Below, piece after piece: positions 48,291 through 56,574 of a stretch of DNA of 63,941 nucleotides. The DNA is from a bacterium (Candidatus Blackallbacteria) CG13_big_fil_rev_8_21_14_2_50_49_14. Its GTDB lineage: Bacteria > Cyanobacteriota > Sericytochromatia > UBA7694. The notes beneath the pieces were generated by a model. The model was not told where the DNA came from and did not search any database. It saw only the letters and a list, made by a program, of their open reading frames with translations. Position 1 is the first letter of the stretch, and each line of letters starts with the position of its first letter. The stretch spans positions 1 through 63,941 of the forward strand of contig PFGG01000083.1 of the NCBI GenBank assembly GCA_002783405.1. The letters are read 5' to 3'. The position numbers and the translations under genes are program-made.

Positions 48291-49036
48291 GGTGCTGGCA
48301 AGGAAGCGGCGCTGGGCGTGGCTTGAGGCTCAGGCACGGGTGTTGGGCTGGGCAAGACCAAAGGGCCATTTAAGGGGAAAGATGTTGAACCTGTGGTGGA
48401 TGAACCAGAGGTAGAAGCAGTATTGCCCGGAGTGCCTGTTGAAAGAGCCAAAGGCGTCACGGTGGGACGGGGTGTCGCGGAACTTGGCGGTTGCTGGGGA
48501 TTCAGGGGAGTAATGACAGGCACAGGGGTCAAAGTTGAAGGTGTGGCCTGGGGAAGCGGCTGATTATTGGAAGGCGGAATATATACATCCGGAACCTGTT
48601 CACAACGGCGGTAAATCCGAGGGGTGCCCTCTCCAGTAAAGGTTCTTGAGATCTGGTTCAAATCTTCACTGATGCCCCCCACAGAAAAAACAGTTCCCTT
48701 GGGAAAAAAGGGTTTGTTTTCATCCAGATTGACTTCTTCAAAAGTATAATCTTTAACCCGCAATTTGGTACGACTGGCATTGATTTCAAACACAAACGCA
48801 TTGGGTTCAACTTTGACCAATTGAAAGCGAGAACCCAGAGGCGTTCCACTGTTTTGGCCATAGACTTCGCGCCAACAGCCAGAGATATCGACTGAGTCTG
48901 GCACAGGGGGTGTAGCCGTCGCTGAAGCAGAAGGCTGAGGCGCCTGAACGGGCGTTGACTCACCTTCAGCCTCACAACCCAGCAGCAAAACTAAACAGAC
49001 GAGGAGGAGCCGAAAAGACTCAGGTCGTCCATTCAT
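48287..49036 (-). CDS. lipoprotein with Thr/Pro/Ser-rich tail
   Basis: A 249-residue protein with lipobox LLLGC (Cys20). A folded part (about 45-140) begins SVDISGCWREVYG and includes FVFEINASRTKLRVKDY. The last 90 residues are disordered, rich in Pro/Thr/Ser (TPSTLTPVPVITPL), and could span peptidoglycan. No family recognised. It overlaps the DUF4177 gene by 17 bp and the metallopeptidase-like gene by 4 bp. Confidence 0.75.
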   Translation of the reverse strand: MNGRPESFRLLLVCLVLLLGCEAEGESTPVQAPQPSASATATPPVPDSVDISGCWREVYGQNSGTPLGSRFQLVKVEPNAFVFEINASRTKLRVKDYTFEEVNLDENKPFFPKGTVFSVGGISEDLNQISRTFTGEGTPRIYRRCEQVPDVYIPPSNNQPLPQATPSTLTPVPVITPLNPQQPPSSATPRPTVTPLALSTGTPGNTASTSGSSTTGSTSFPLNGPLVLPSPTPVPEPQATPSAASLPAP

Positions 49037-49235
49037 CCACGGGTCCTTTGATCTCCCTTTTCCAGAAGCAGGTGGTCAGACCTGTCTGATTGGGCACAGC
49101 TTGGAGCATTTCCCAGCCATTTTTACCGAGTTTTTCAAAACTTTCAAGTGCTTCAGCATTCTTGGGTTTTTTGGCATCAAAAGGAGGGTTCAGCATAAAC
49201 TGAACCTGAGTCACTTTATATTCCCATTTTGGCAT
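49020..49235 (-). CDS. DUF4177 family small protein
   Basis: A 71-residue protein matching DUF4177 end to end: KWEYKVTQVQF at the start, LEKLGK-type FEKLGKNGWEMLQAVP in the middle, CFWKRE at the end. Cytoplasmic. Function unknown for the family. First gene of the four-gene minus-strand operon ending with the 2OG oxygenase. Confidence 0.88.
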   Translation of the reverse strand: MPKWEYKVTQVQFMLNPPFDAKKPKNAEALESFEKLGKNGWEMLQAVPNQTGLTTCFWKREIKGPVDEWTT

Positions 49236-49319
49236 GCATCTTACCTCTTCGATTTTCTGGAAATACGGAAACTGACGCGTTCATTATACAATATGGAACG
49301 CGTCAGAAAGCAGTTCGCT

Positions 49320-49769
49320 TTATTTAACAGCCAACAATTCAACTTCAAAAATCAGGGTGGAGTTGGGGGGGATAACGCCCATATCGCGTTGACCATAGCC
49401 CATTTCAGGGGGAATGGTCAATTTGCGAACGCCGCCTTCTTTCATTCCTGCAAAGCCTTGATCCCAGCCCTTGATCACCTGACCAGCACCCAATTGAAAC
49501 TCAAAGGGTTGGTTGCGATCTTTGGAGCTGTCAAATTTGGTGCCATTGGTCAACCAGCCGGTATAGTGCACAGAAATCATCTGGCCTTTGGTGGGCTCTT
49601 TGCCCGTGCCGACTTTGATATCTTCCATTTTAAAAGCAGGTGCTGTGGTTTCTTGATTCATAGAATTTCCTTGTGAGGCATCATTTTTTGTAGAACAACT
49701 GGCACCCCCCAGCAAAAAATAACTGAGAAAAAGTGCGCTAAGCGAAAACGAATTCAGACGTTTGGTCAT
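49320..49769 (-). CDS. FKBP-type peptidyl-prolyl cis-trans isomerase, exported
   Basis: A 149-residue protein. The N-terminal hydrophobic segment ending LLGGASC looks like a lipoprotein signal with a weak lipobox. The FKBP domain is complete: [52 protein letters not shown] and [15 protein letters not shown]. It should catalyse proline isomerisation in periplasmic protein folding. Monocistronic. Confidence 0.95.
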   Translation of the reverse strand: MTKRLNSFSLSALFLSYFLLGGASCSTKNDASQGNSMNQETTAPAFKMEDIKVGTGKEPTKGQMISVHYTGWLTNGTKFDSSKDRNQPFEFQLGAGQVIKGWDQGFAGMKEGGVRKLTIPPEMGYGQRDMGVIPPNSTLIFEVELLAVK

Positions 49770-49836
49770 GAAAGACTCCTGATGGGTTAGCTAGTAGCAA
49801 TCGTTCCAGACACTCATCATACCAGGAATTGAATGC

Positions 49837-50715
49837 TCAGCCCAATAATTCAACCGTAGAACGTAATTTTCCAGGCTCGGTCTGGGCATAAATCAGGGTG
49901 GTATCGAGGCGGGAATGGCCCAGCAATTTTGAAATTTGTTCCAAGGGCGCGCCCTTGTCGAGCAGTTGGGTTGCAAAGGTGTGGCGCAGCTTGTGGGGAC
50001 TGTAATTGCCCAAACCCGCTGATTTTAACTGGGCTTTGACAATCTGGCGCATGGCCCCGTAGCAGATCCGATCGCCCCGGTGGTTTTTACCCATGCTGAC
50101 AAACAAAGCCTCTGATTTGAGATAGTCTAAAGACTCTCTGACACTTACCCATTCTTCAAGGGTATAAATCAGCTTCTGCGAGATCGGAATCAGGCGTTCT
50201 TTGTCGCCTTTTCCCAATACCCGCAATTGACGGGTCTCCCAAAGAATATGCTCCATATCCAATTGTTGAATTTCACCAATGCGCATGCCTGTATAAAAGA
50301 GCATTTTCACAATCGTCATATTGCGGATTTCTTCTGGGCCCTCATAGCTCAAGGTATCCAGCAGTTTGCGCACGTCTTTTTCACTCAGGTATTTGGGCAA
50401 ACGGCGCGGCAAACCGGGGGCAGAGAGATTGCCAGCGGGATCTTCTTTGATATAGCCATGGCGCTCGGCATGGTCATAAAAACGTTTCAGGGCGATCAAC
50501 CTGCGTCTGACGGTGGTGGCTTTCAGCTCTTCAAGGGTGGCCATATAGTGAAAGAGTTCTTTTTCACGGGCCTGAATCAGTGGCTTTTGCAGAAAATCTT
50601 CGACCAACCGAAGATCGGATTCATAGGCCGTCAGGGTATGTTTGCTCAAACGCCTTTGTTTGAGTAAATTCAAAAAATCCTGAATTTCAAAGAGATCGCT
50701 TTCAGAGGGTGACAT
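49837..50715 (-). CDS. Xer-type tyrosine recombinase
   Basis: I use the internal ATG at 50715 (292 residues); the longer frame would start inside the upstream gene. An N-terminal SAM-like core-binding domain (EIQDFLNLLKQRRLSKHTLTAY) is followed by the catalytic domain with Arg in TGMRIGE, Lys in LGKGDKERLIP, HKLRHTFAT (His, Arg), LGHSRLDTTLIYAQ (His and nucleophile Tyr). XerC/XerD proteins resolve chromosome dimers at dif. The extra helical insertion that marks integron integrases is absent, so it is not an obvious driver of the attC-like sites. Confidence 0.92.
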   Translation of the reverse strand: MSPSESDLFEIQDFLNLLKQRRLSKHTLTAYESDLRLVEDFLQKPLIQAREKELFHYMATLEELKATTVRRRLIALKRFYDHAERHGYIKEDPAGNLSAPGLPRRLPKYLSEKDVRKLLDTLSYEGPEEIRNMTIVKMLFYTGMRIGEIQQLDMEHILWETRQLRVLGKGDKERLIPISQKLIYTLEEWVSVRESLDYLKSEALFVSMGKNHRGDRICYGAMRQIVKAQLKSAGLGNYSPHKLRHTFATQLLDKGAPLEQISKLLGHSRLDTTLIYAQTEPGKLRSTVELLG

Positions 50716-50722
50716 GGGCAGC

Positions 50723-51196
50723 TTATTCTCCTGGCAACTGATAAGGATGAGATTCGGGTTGGAATTCTGGAAAAGCGTAGACAATCACGCCATCTTCACG
50801 CAGTACCATCTGGGCGATTTGCTGGGTCACCAGATCCTCCAGCAAGACTTTGCTCTGCGGCAGGCTCAATTGGGTTTCAGCCGCCACTTCCAAAAGGGTG
50901 AGGGTGCCCTGGCTCTGTTTGGCCAGGCGCAAAACACTGCGAATCTGTTCATTTTCACTCAGCACAGGGTCTTCAGGGTGCGGCTGGGCAAATCCCCAGC
51001 GGGCCAGCAATCCCCCAGAAGTCAAAGTACCCAGAAAGAAGATCAACAAGGCCCAAACCACACCCATGCTTGCTTTGTAATTATGTCCGCCCAGAATATC
51101 GCCAATGGCCATCACGACAAACATCAGGCTAAAAAGAGCCACTACAACCCCCAAGGCTCCCAAAGCACGTCGCACCAATTTATTGAAACTCGCCAT
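50723..51196 (-). CDS. two-helix membrane protein with cytoplasmic winged-helix-like tail
   Basis: The ATG at 51196, with AGAGGTAG 9 nt upstream, gives 157 residues; the longer frame has no protein-like sequence. Two transmembrane segments (VVVALFSLMFVVMAIGDIL and VVWALLIFFLGTLTSGGLL) are followed by a helix-turn-helix-like domain (GTLTLLEVAAETQLSLPQSKVLLEDL). It ends 7 bp before the Xer start, so the two are probably co-transcribed. No known family; it could be a membrane-bound regulator. Confidence 0.72.
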   Translation of the reverse strand: MASFNKLVRRALGALGVVVALFSLMFVVMAIGDILGGHNYKASMGVVWALLIFFLGTLTSGGLLARWGFAQPHPEDPVLSENEQIRSVLRLAKQSQGTLTLLEVAAETQLSLPQSKVLLEDLVTQQIAQMVLREDGVIVYAFPEFQPESHPYQLPGE

Positions 51197-51365
51197 AAAA
51201 ATTCTACCTCTGTTACGAATTATTGTACATGAAAGTCGCCTCTTACTGTTGTGATCGAAGAACGGCAAGGGCCCAAATCGCTTTTTGGCTTGACAGCGAA
51301 GTGTGTCAATGGGTACTTTAGGGCAGAGGCAAACCACAAGAATGAGAACAAGGCAAAGGCAGACC

Positions 51366-51902
51366 ATGAAAATATATACGCGAACAGGCGATACAGGTGA
51401 AACCGGTCTGTGGGGCGGGCGCAGGGTTTCCAAGCATGACTTGCGGATTCAGGCCTACGGCAGTGTCGATGAGTGCAATGCCCTTCTCGGTCTGGCAATT
51501 TGTGAGGCCCCAGAAAGTCTGAAGCCCCTGCTGATTGACTTACAGAATCAGCTCTTTGTACTGGGAGCCGATTTGGCAAGCCCTGAAGCTTCTGAACATA
51601 TTCCCCGTATCCAGGCCGAGCAGGTAAGTGCCTTGGAAAAGGCCATTGACGCCGCAGAAGCAGATTTGCCGCCGCTCACGCAGTTTATTTTGCCTGGGGG
51701 CTCAAAAGCTGCTGCTGGGTTGCATTTGGCCCGAACTGTAGCGCGCAGAGCCGAACGCGAAGTTGTGGCATTGATGCAGGCCGAGGCCATCAATCCCCAC
51801 GCCCTGACCTGGCTCAACCGACTCTCGGATTTACTCTTTGTAATGGCGCGAAGTGCCAACCACTTAGCGCAGATCAGCGATATTCCCTGGCAGAAACCCT
51901 AA
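51366..51902 (+). CDS. PduO-type cob(I)yrinic acid a,c-diamide adenosyltransferase
   Basis: Adenosylates cob(I)alamin to coenzyme B12 using ATP. Start ATG 51366, 178 residues. Diagnostic features are TRTGDTGETGL (phosphate-binding N-terminus), YGSVDECNALLG, FILPGGSKAAAGLHLARTVARRAERE and ALTWLNRLSDLLFVMAR. Monocistronic, divergent from the winged-helix membrane gene. No B12-dependent enzyme or cobalamin biosynthesis gene is in the window. Confidence 0.95.
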   Translation: MKIYTRTGDTGETGLWGGRRVSKHDLRIQAYGSVDECNALLGLAICEAPESLKPLLIDLQNQLFVLGADLASPEASEHIPRIQAEQVSALEKAIDAAEADLPPLTQFILPGGSKAAAGLHLARTVARRAEREVVALMQAEAINPHALTWLNRLSDLLFVMARSANHLAQISDIPWQKP

Positions 51903-51947
51903 GCGTCTCAAGATTTCGCTGAGAAATGAGTTGCTCCTACCGGCCTC

Positions 51948-53729
51948 TTAAAACTCGTAGCGCAGACTGAGGCCCAAAACATCTTTGAGATAACTTCTGC
52001 TGATGGCGTAATCATCGGGGGTGATATTGGAGACATTGGTGGTGCGGGTATAACGGCCCTGAAGTTTGAGCTCTCGTGATATCGGCCAATCAAACTGCGC
52101 GTAAAAATTGAGACGCTGATCCTGCCTGAATTTCTCGATATTGCCAGCCGTCAGCGCCTGAGGTGGGAGTTGAAGCCCCGTCAGAGGATTCAATCGAATC
52201 ACGTATTGCTGAACCTGTTCAGGCTGGGTATAGTCGATCATGTCAAAACGACTGCCCACTTCAAACTGAATCGGCCCCACAGGAAAGCCAAAGCCCAGGC
52301 CCAGTTGATGCGAAACACGGGAATTGGCGAAGCGAAAATCGACTTGAAAGAGCGTGGTTCCCTGCTCAATTTCACGCCTTTGAATCTGATCACGGGCATA
52401 GACCTGAAACCAATCGTAGCTGAAACGCAACCAAGTCTGGCTATTCCAGAGATAAATAAATTGCTCAAAGCCAATTTGATGATTCAAATTGTCTCTTTCA
52501 CTGTATTGGGGATAAAGTTCACCCCCCAGGGCAAGATTGGCACGGGTCACCAATCGTTCAGTCAGATACCAAGTCAGACTGGGACGGAAATAGGCATCCC
52601 ACAGAAAGGGGTCTTTGCCCAGCCATTCAAAATCGCCTTGGGTATTCAGGCTCAGTTCGAGTTGGTCGGAAAGGGCAAAGCGATTGCTGAGCGAGAGACT
52701 GTTGAGGATCAAGCTGAAATCGGTGCTGCTCAAGCCTTGACTGGTCTGACTTGAGAAGCCCAGATACTGCTGGGTATAGAGGTTGTATTTCAATCCCAAT
52801 TCAGGAAACCATTGGTAACCTGTCGCCAGATTAAAAATCAGCGAGCCATCGGATAAATTCAGATTGCTGCCCTCGGGCAAGCTGGTATTGTTGTCGCGGG
52901 GCCCCCCAAAGTTGACGTTTGAATCGGTGGTAAAACCCAAATTCAGGCTGCCATAAAAGGGTCTTTGAGGTTGATCCTTGCCCAGTTTTTCAATCACCTC
53001 AAGGGTTAACTGGGCTCTTTGTGCCAATTCTGTGCCCGGTTCTAACCGGATCACTTCCTGAAAATGGAAGCGGGCAAGATCATAGTTTTGGGTTTGAATC
53101 TGACTGGCGCCTAAATAATAGTGAAGCTCGCCCGAATTAGGCAAAAAACGCAGGGCTTCTGTCAAATATTGACTGGCTTCACTGAAACGCCCCTCTTGAT
53201 AGGCTTTCATTCCCTCCTGGTAGACACCACTCTGGTCCCGAAGGGTCAGCATCAGCTGGTTTTCTGCCAAACCAATCAACTCAGAATTGCTTCTGGGATC
53301 GGCTATCACCCGGTTTAAATATTCCTGGGCATTTTCAAGATTGCGGGTATAGTAATAGCTCATGCCCAAAGAAAAGAGCAGGGTGGGCGGAATTTCTAGG
53401 CTTCTCTGTAGCGAGGATTCAAAGGCATCAAGTGCCAAGGCATAGAGTTTGAGATTATAATAGGCCAAACCCAATTGATAGTAATAATTGGCAAAAGCTG
53501 AGCGCTCTGTGCTCTCAGACTCTTTTGAAATCAGTTCTAATAAAAGCGGAATTGCGCTTTCATAATCCTCTTTTTGCAGGAGGGCCTGAATCTCTTGATT
53601 CTGTTGAAGCCACTCAGCCCCCTGAGACAACTCTGGGGAAACTGGCTGCTGTGCCTGGGCCTTGAAGCCCAGACACAATCCCAGCACGAGTCCTGTTGCA
53701 AGAACAGTCCAAGCCCTCTGCATGGTCAT
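51948..53729 (-). CDS. TPR outer-membrane beta-barrel protein
   Basis: A 593-residue protein with a signal peptide (about 1-27, ending AQAQQ). The first 240 residues are TPR-like repeats (YYQLGLAYYNLKLYALALDAFE and following). The rest alternates polar and aromatic residues as amphipathic strands and ends LRYEF, the C-terminal Phe signal for outer-membrane insertion. Such periplasmic-TPR plus barrel proteins resemble exopolysaccharide export or surface-assembly proteins (PelB/BcsC-like plan). It starts 6 bp after gcvPA, so it is in the glycine-cleavage operon, an odd partnership. Confidence 0.8.
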   Translation of the reverse strand: MTMQRAWTVLATGLVLGLCLGFKAQAQQPVSPELSQGAEWLQQNQEIQALLQKEDYESAIPLLLELISKESESTERSAFANYYYQLGLAYYNLKLYALALDAFESSLQRSLEIPPTLLFSLGMSYYYTRNLENAQEYLNRVIADPRSNSELIGLAENQLMLTLRDQSGVYQEGMKAYQEGRFSEASQYLTEALRFLPNSGELHYYLGASQIQTQNYDLARFHFQEVIRLEPGTELAQRAQLTLEVIEKLGKDQPQRPFYGSLNLGFTTDSNVNFGGPRDNNTSLPEGSNLNLSDGSLIFNLATGYQWFPELGLKYNLYTQQYLGFSSQTSQGLSSTDFSLILNSLSLSNRFALSDQLELSLNTQGDFEWLGKDPFLWDAYFRPSLTWYLTERLVTRANLALGGELYPQYSERDNLNHQIGFEQFIYLWNSQTWLRFSYDWFQVYARDQIQRREIEQGTTLFQVDFRFANSRVSHQLGLGFGFPVGPIQFEVGSRFDMIDYTQPEQVQQYVIRLNPLTGLQLPPQALTAGNIEKFRQDQRLNFYAQFDWPISRELKLQGRYTRTTNVSNITPDDYAISRSYLKDVLGLSLRYEF

Positions 53730-53735
53730 GAAAAA

Positions 53736-55079
53736 TCAGGAGGAACTGACTTGGGCCAGTAAATCAATGAAATGGTCTAAATCTGCAGGTCGATTCATTT
53801 CAGTGACAGTAACCAAAAAATGATTTTCCAGTTCTGGATACCAGGTTTGGAGACGAAGCCCAGGCAAAACGTGTGCTTTTTTCAGACGGGCAAACAGAGT
53901 TTCAATTGGCTCCGTCGATTTGACTACAAATTCATGGAAAAAGGGGCCAGAATTCACCACTTCAAAGCCAGGGAGTTCTGCGATGCGTTTCGCCAAGTGG
54001 TGCGCCTGTTTCAAACAGAGCGAAGCCAGTTCCTGCAAACCTGCTTTGCCCAATAGGCTCAACCAAACGGTAGCAGCCAATGCCATTAAGCCTTGATTGG
54101 TACAGATATTGCTGGTTGCACGCTCACGGCGGATATGCTGTTCACGGGTCTGCAAGACCAAGGTAAAAGCACGTTTTCCTGCCTGATCTTGGGCCAAACC
54201 ACACAGGCGACCCGGCATTTGCCGCAGATGCGCTTCTCTGGCTGTCAGGAAGCCCAAATAGGGCCCGCCCAAACTCAAAGTATTGCCAAAGGACTGGGCT
54301 TCGCCACAGACAATGTCGGCCCCCAAATTTCCGGGTGCTTCCAATACGCCTAAAACCGTGGGATCTGCCATGACCACGATCAAGAGACCTTTGCGCTGGT
54401 GAACCCAATTCGCGAGGGCTTGAAGATTTTCAAGCTCCCCAAAGAAATTGGGGTATTGCACCACCAGGGCAGCCGGTTCAGTTTCTGATTGAAACGACTC
54501 ACTTTGGGTCTGAAAACCTTGCAGAGCAGAGGTTTCAAGCGTTAGGCCTGTCGCATCGGCGTAGGTTTTTAATACTTCACGGTACTCGGGGTGCAAGGCA
54601 GCCGAAACCAGGATATGGTTACGACGGGTCAGGCGGTGGGCCATCATCATGGCCTCTGCGGTCGCTGTTGCCCCTTCATAGGAAGAGGCATTGGCAATCT
54701 CCATGCCCGTCAGGGTACAGAGCAAAGATTGAAATTCATAAATCACCTGCAGGGTTCCCTGGCTGACTTCTGCCTGATAAGGCGTATAGGCTGTCAGAAA
54801 TTCTGAGCGTGAAACCAAGGTGTCTAAAGCCGCTGGAATAAAATGATGATAAGCTCCCCCGCCCAGAAAACTGATTTGAACAGGCTGATTCTGTTTTTGC
54901 AGGGTTTCAAGTTCCTGAAGAAGCTCCAATTCACTCAGAGCAGGAGGCAGTTTTAAATCAAACTGCTGCAGGCTTTCGGGAATACTGCTGAACAGTTCAG
55001 CCTGGGTCGTAAAGCCCAGGCTTTCCAGCATGGCTGTGCGCTCATCTGCGGTATGTGCCAGATAGCTGTGCTGACTCAT
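53736..55079 (-). CDS. gcvPA: glycine dehydrogenase (decarboxylating) subunit 1
   Basis: One half of the P-protein of the glycine cleavage system. The ATG at 55079 overlaps the gcvH stop by 4 bp, giving 447 residues, the normal subunit-1 length. Diagnostic features are FLGGGAYHHFIPAALD, YTPYQAEVSQGTLQVIYEFQS, NASSYEGATATAEAM and RREHIRREKATSN-like EQHIRRERATSNICTNQ. Subunit 1 lacks the PLP lysine, which is in subunit 2 (gcvPB). No gcvPB follows; the next gene is an outer-membrane protein. The partner must be elsewhere or the system is incomplete. Confidence 0.95.
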   Translation of the reverse strand: MSQHSYLAHTADERTAMLESLGFTTQAELFSSIPESLQQFDLKLPPALSELELLQELETLQKQNQPVQISFLGGGAYHHFIPAALDTLVSRSEFLTAYTPYQAEVSQGTLQVIYEFQSLLCTLTGMEIANASSYEGATATAEAMMMAHRLTRRNHILVSAALHPEYREVLKTYADATGLTLETSALQGFQTQSESFQSETEPAALVVQYPNFFGELENLQALANWVHQRKGLLIVVMADPTVLGVLEAPGNLGADIVCGEAQSFGNTLSLGGPYLGFLTAREAHLRQMPGRLCGLAQDQAGKRAFTLVLQTREQHIRRERATSNICTNQGLMALAATVWLSLLGKAGLQELASLCLKQAHHLAKRIAELPGFEVVNSGPFFHEFVVKSTEPIETLFARLKKAHVLPGLRLQTWYPELENHFLVTVTEMNRPADLDHFIDLLAQVSSS

Positions 55080-55459
55080 GAAAGACCGTCCAGATATTCC
55101 TGATAAGCCGCCTGATCCATGCACTGGCTCACTTCATCGGGTTGGGAAAGCTCAATTTTTAGCATCCAACCCAGTTTCAAGGAATCGTCATTTACCAATT
55201 CAGGTTGCGCATCCAGCTCTGAATTGATGGCCACCACTTTGCCACTGACGGGCGCGTAGAGTTCAGAAACCGTTTTTACAGATTCAATTTCGCCAAAGCT
55301 CTCGCCTTTGCTCAGTTCGCGGCCCACTTCAGGCAATTGTACGAAGGTGATTTCTCCCAATTGATCGACTGCATACTCTGTAATCGATACGGTGGCTGTC
55401 TGGCCCTCAAGACTGAAACACTCGTGTGAAGTCGTGTAATAATATTGGTTTTCACTCAT
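55076..55459 (-). CDS. gcvH: glycine cleavage system H protein
   Basis: Lipoyl carrier that shuttles the aminomethyl group between P, T and L proteins. At 127 residues the length is normal. The lipoylated lysine is Lys62 in GEIESVKTVSE; TEYAVDQLGEITFVQLP precedes it and NDDSLKLGWMLKIE follows. It overlaps gcvT and gcvPA by 4 bp each, ensuring matched synthesis. Confidence 0.97.
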   Translation of the reverse strand: MSENQYYYTTSHECFSLEGQTATVSITEYAVDQLGEITFVQLPEVGRELSKGESFGEIESVKTVSELYAPVSGKVVAINSELDAQPELVNDDSLKLGWMLKIELSQPDEVSQCMDQAAYQEYLDGLS

Positions 55460-56568
55460 GGAATTCTGTTGGGTCTCCTGTAAAAAGGTAATTTTATCGG
55501 TTCAATGGGCATCCGTTGGCCCCGAATATCTATTTCAATCGCCTGAATTTCTTCAGCAGTCAGGGCTTCAATTAAAGCCAGACCAATCGGTTCGTTTAAG
55601 CTGGGAGAAAGGGTGCCACTGGTCACCAAACCAATCTGTCGCTCTCCCAGCCACAGGGTATAGCCCTGACGAGGTGCACGGCGCGTGCCCGTCAAGCGAA
55701 AACCCAATCTTTTTTTGCGCAAGCCCTGGTCCTTTTGAACCTGCAAAGCACTTTTGCCAATAAATGCCTGGGGTTTATCGAGCTTGACGCTCCAAGCCAA
55801 GCCTGCTTCTAAAGGCGAAGTTTGCAGATCCAATTCATGGCCGTAAAGGGGCATGGCTGATTCCAGCCGCAGGGTGTCACGCGCCCCCAGCCCACAGGGA
55901 CGGATACCCGCCCCCTGCCCAGCCTGAAGCAGCAGCTCCCAAACCTGACGGGCTTTTTCGGGTGCAACAAAGATCTCAAATCCGTCTTCACCGGTATAGC
56001 CTGTACGCGCCAAAAGCAGGGGAAAACCCAAGGCATCTGTGGGGCTGAGATGATAGTTTCCAATCGTGCTTAAATCCTGATTCAGCACCTGGCTCAAAAC
56101 CTGGGCAGCCATGGGGCCTTGCAATGCCAAAATACAGGTTTGCGCGGAAAGGTCTTCAAACACAACCCCCTGTTCAGGCAAATGGGAAGTCATCCAATCC
56201 CAATCCTGCTCCCGGTTGGAGGCATTGACCACCAATTGAAAAACCGTCTCATCCAGGCGGTAAATCAGCAGATCATCCAGTGTTCCCCCCTGTTGATTGC
56301 AAAGCTGGGTATAGAGTGCTTTGCCAGGCACCAAGGCACTGACCCGGTTGGGAACCAGGCTTTCCAGCCATTCCAGGGCCTCCGGGCCAGAAGCCCGGAA
56401 AGTGCCCATATGCGAAACATCAAAAATTCCCAATCTTTGGCGAACCGCTTGATGCTCTTCAGAAATTGAACTGTACTGAACCGGCATATCCCAGCCGCCA
56501 AAATCTACCATGCGGGCCCCCAGTTCACAATGAACCGGGTGCAAAGCCGTTTTTTTCAATTCAGTCAT
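55456..56568 (-). CDS. gcvT: glycine cleavage system T protein (aminomethyltransferase)
   Basis: Transfers the methylene group from the H-protein to tetrahydrofolate, releasing ammonia. 370 residues. Features are LGARMVDFGGWDMPVQY, FDVSHMGTFRASGPEAL, ARTGYTGEDGFEIFV, GLGARDTLRLESAMPLYGHEL and GTLSPSLNEPIGLA. It follows the aldehyde dehydrogenase gene by 6 bp and overlaps gcvH by 4 bp. Confidence 0.97.
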   Translation of the reverse strand: MTELKKTALHPVHCELGARMVDFGGWDMPVQYSSISEEHQAVRQRLGIFDVSHMGTFRASGPEALEWLESLVPNRVSALVPGKALYTQLCNQQGGTLDDLLIYRLDETVFQLVVNASNREQDWDWMTSHLPEQGVVFEDLSAQTCILALQGPMAAQVLSQVLNQDLSTIGNYHLSPTDALGFPLLLARTGYTGEDGFEIFVAPEKARQVWELLLQAGQGAGIRPCGLGARDTLRLESAMPLYGHELDLQTSPLEAGLAWSVKLDKPQAFIGKSALQVQKDQGLRKKRLGFRLTGTRRAPRQGYTLWLGERQIGLVTSGTLSPSLNEPIGLALIEALTAEEIQAIEIDIRGQRMPIEPIKLPFYRRPNRIP

Positions 56569-56574
56569 TTTCGC

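Noticed and set aside
49837-50715. Tyrosine recombinase considered as the integron integrase for the attC-like sites
   Set aside because: The protein has the plain XerC/XerD layout, lacks the integron-specific insertion, and lies 40 kb away beside unrelated genes.
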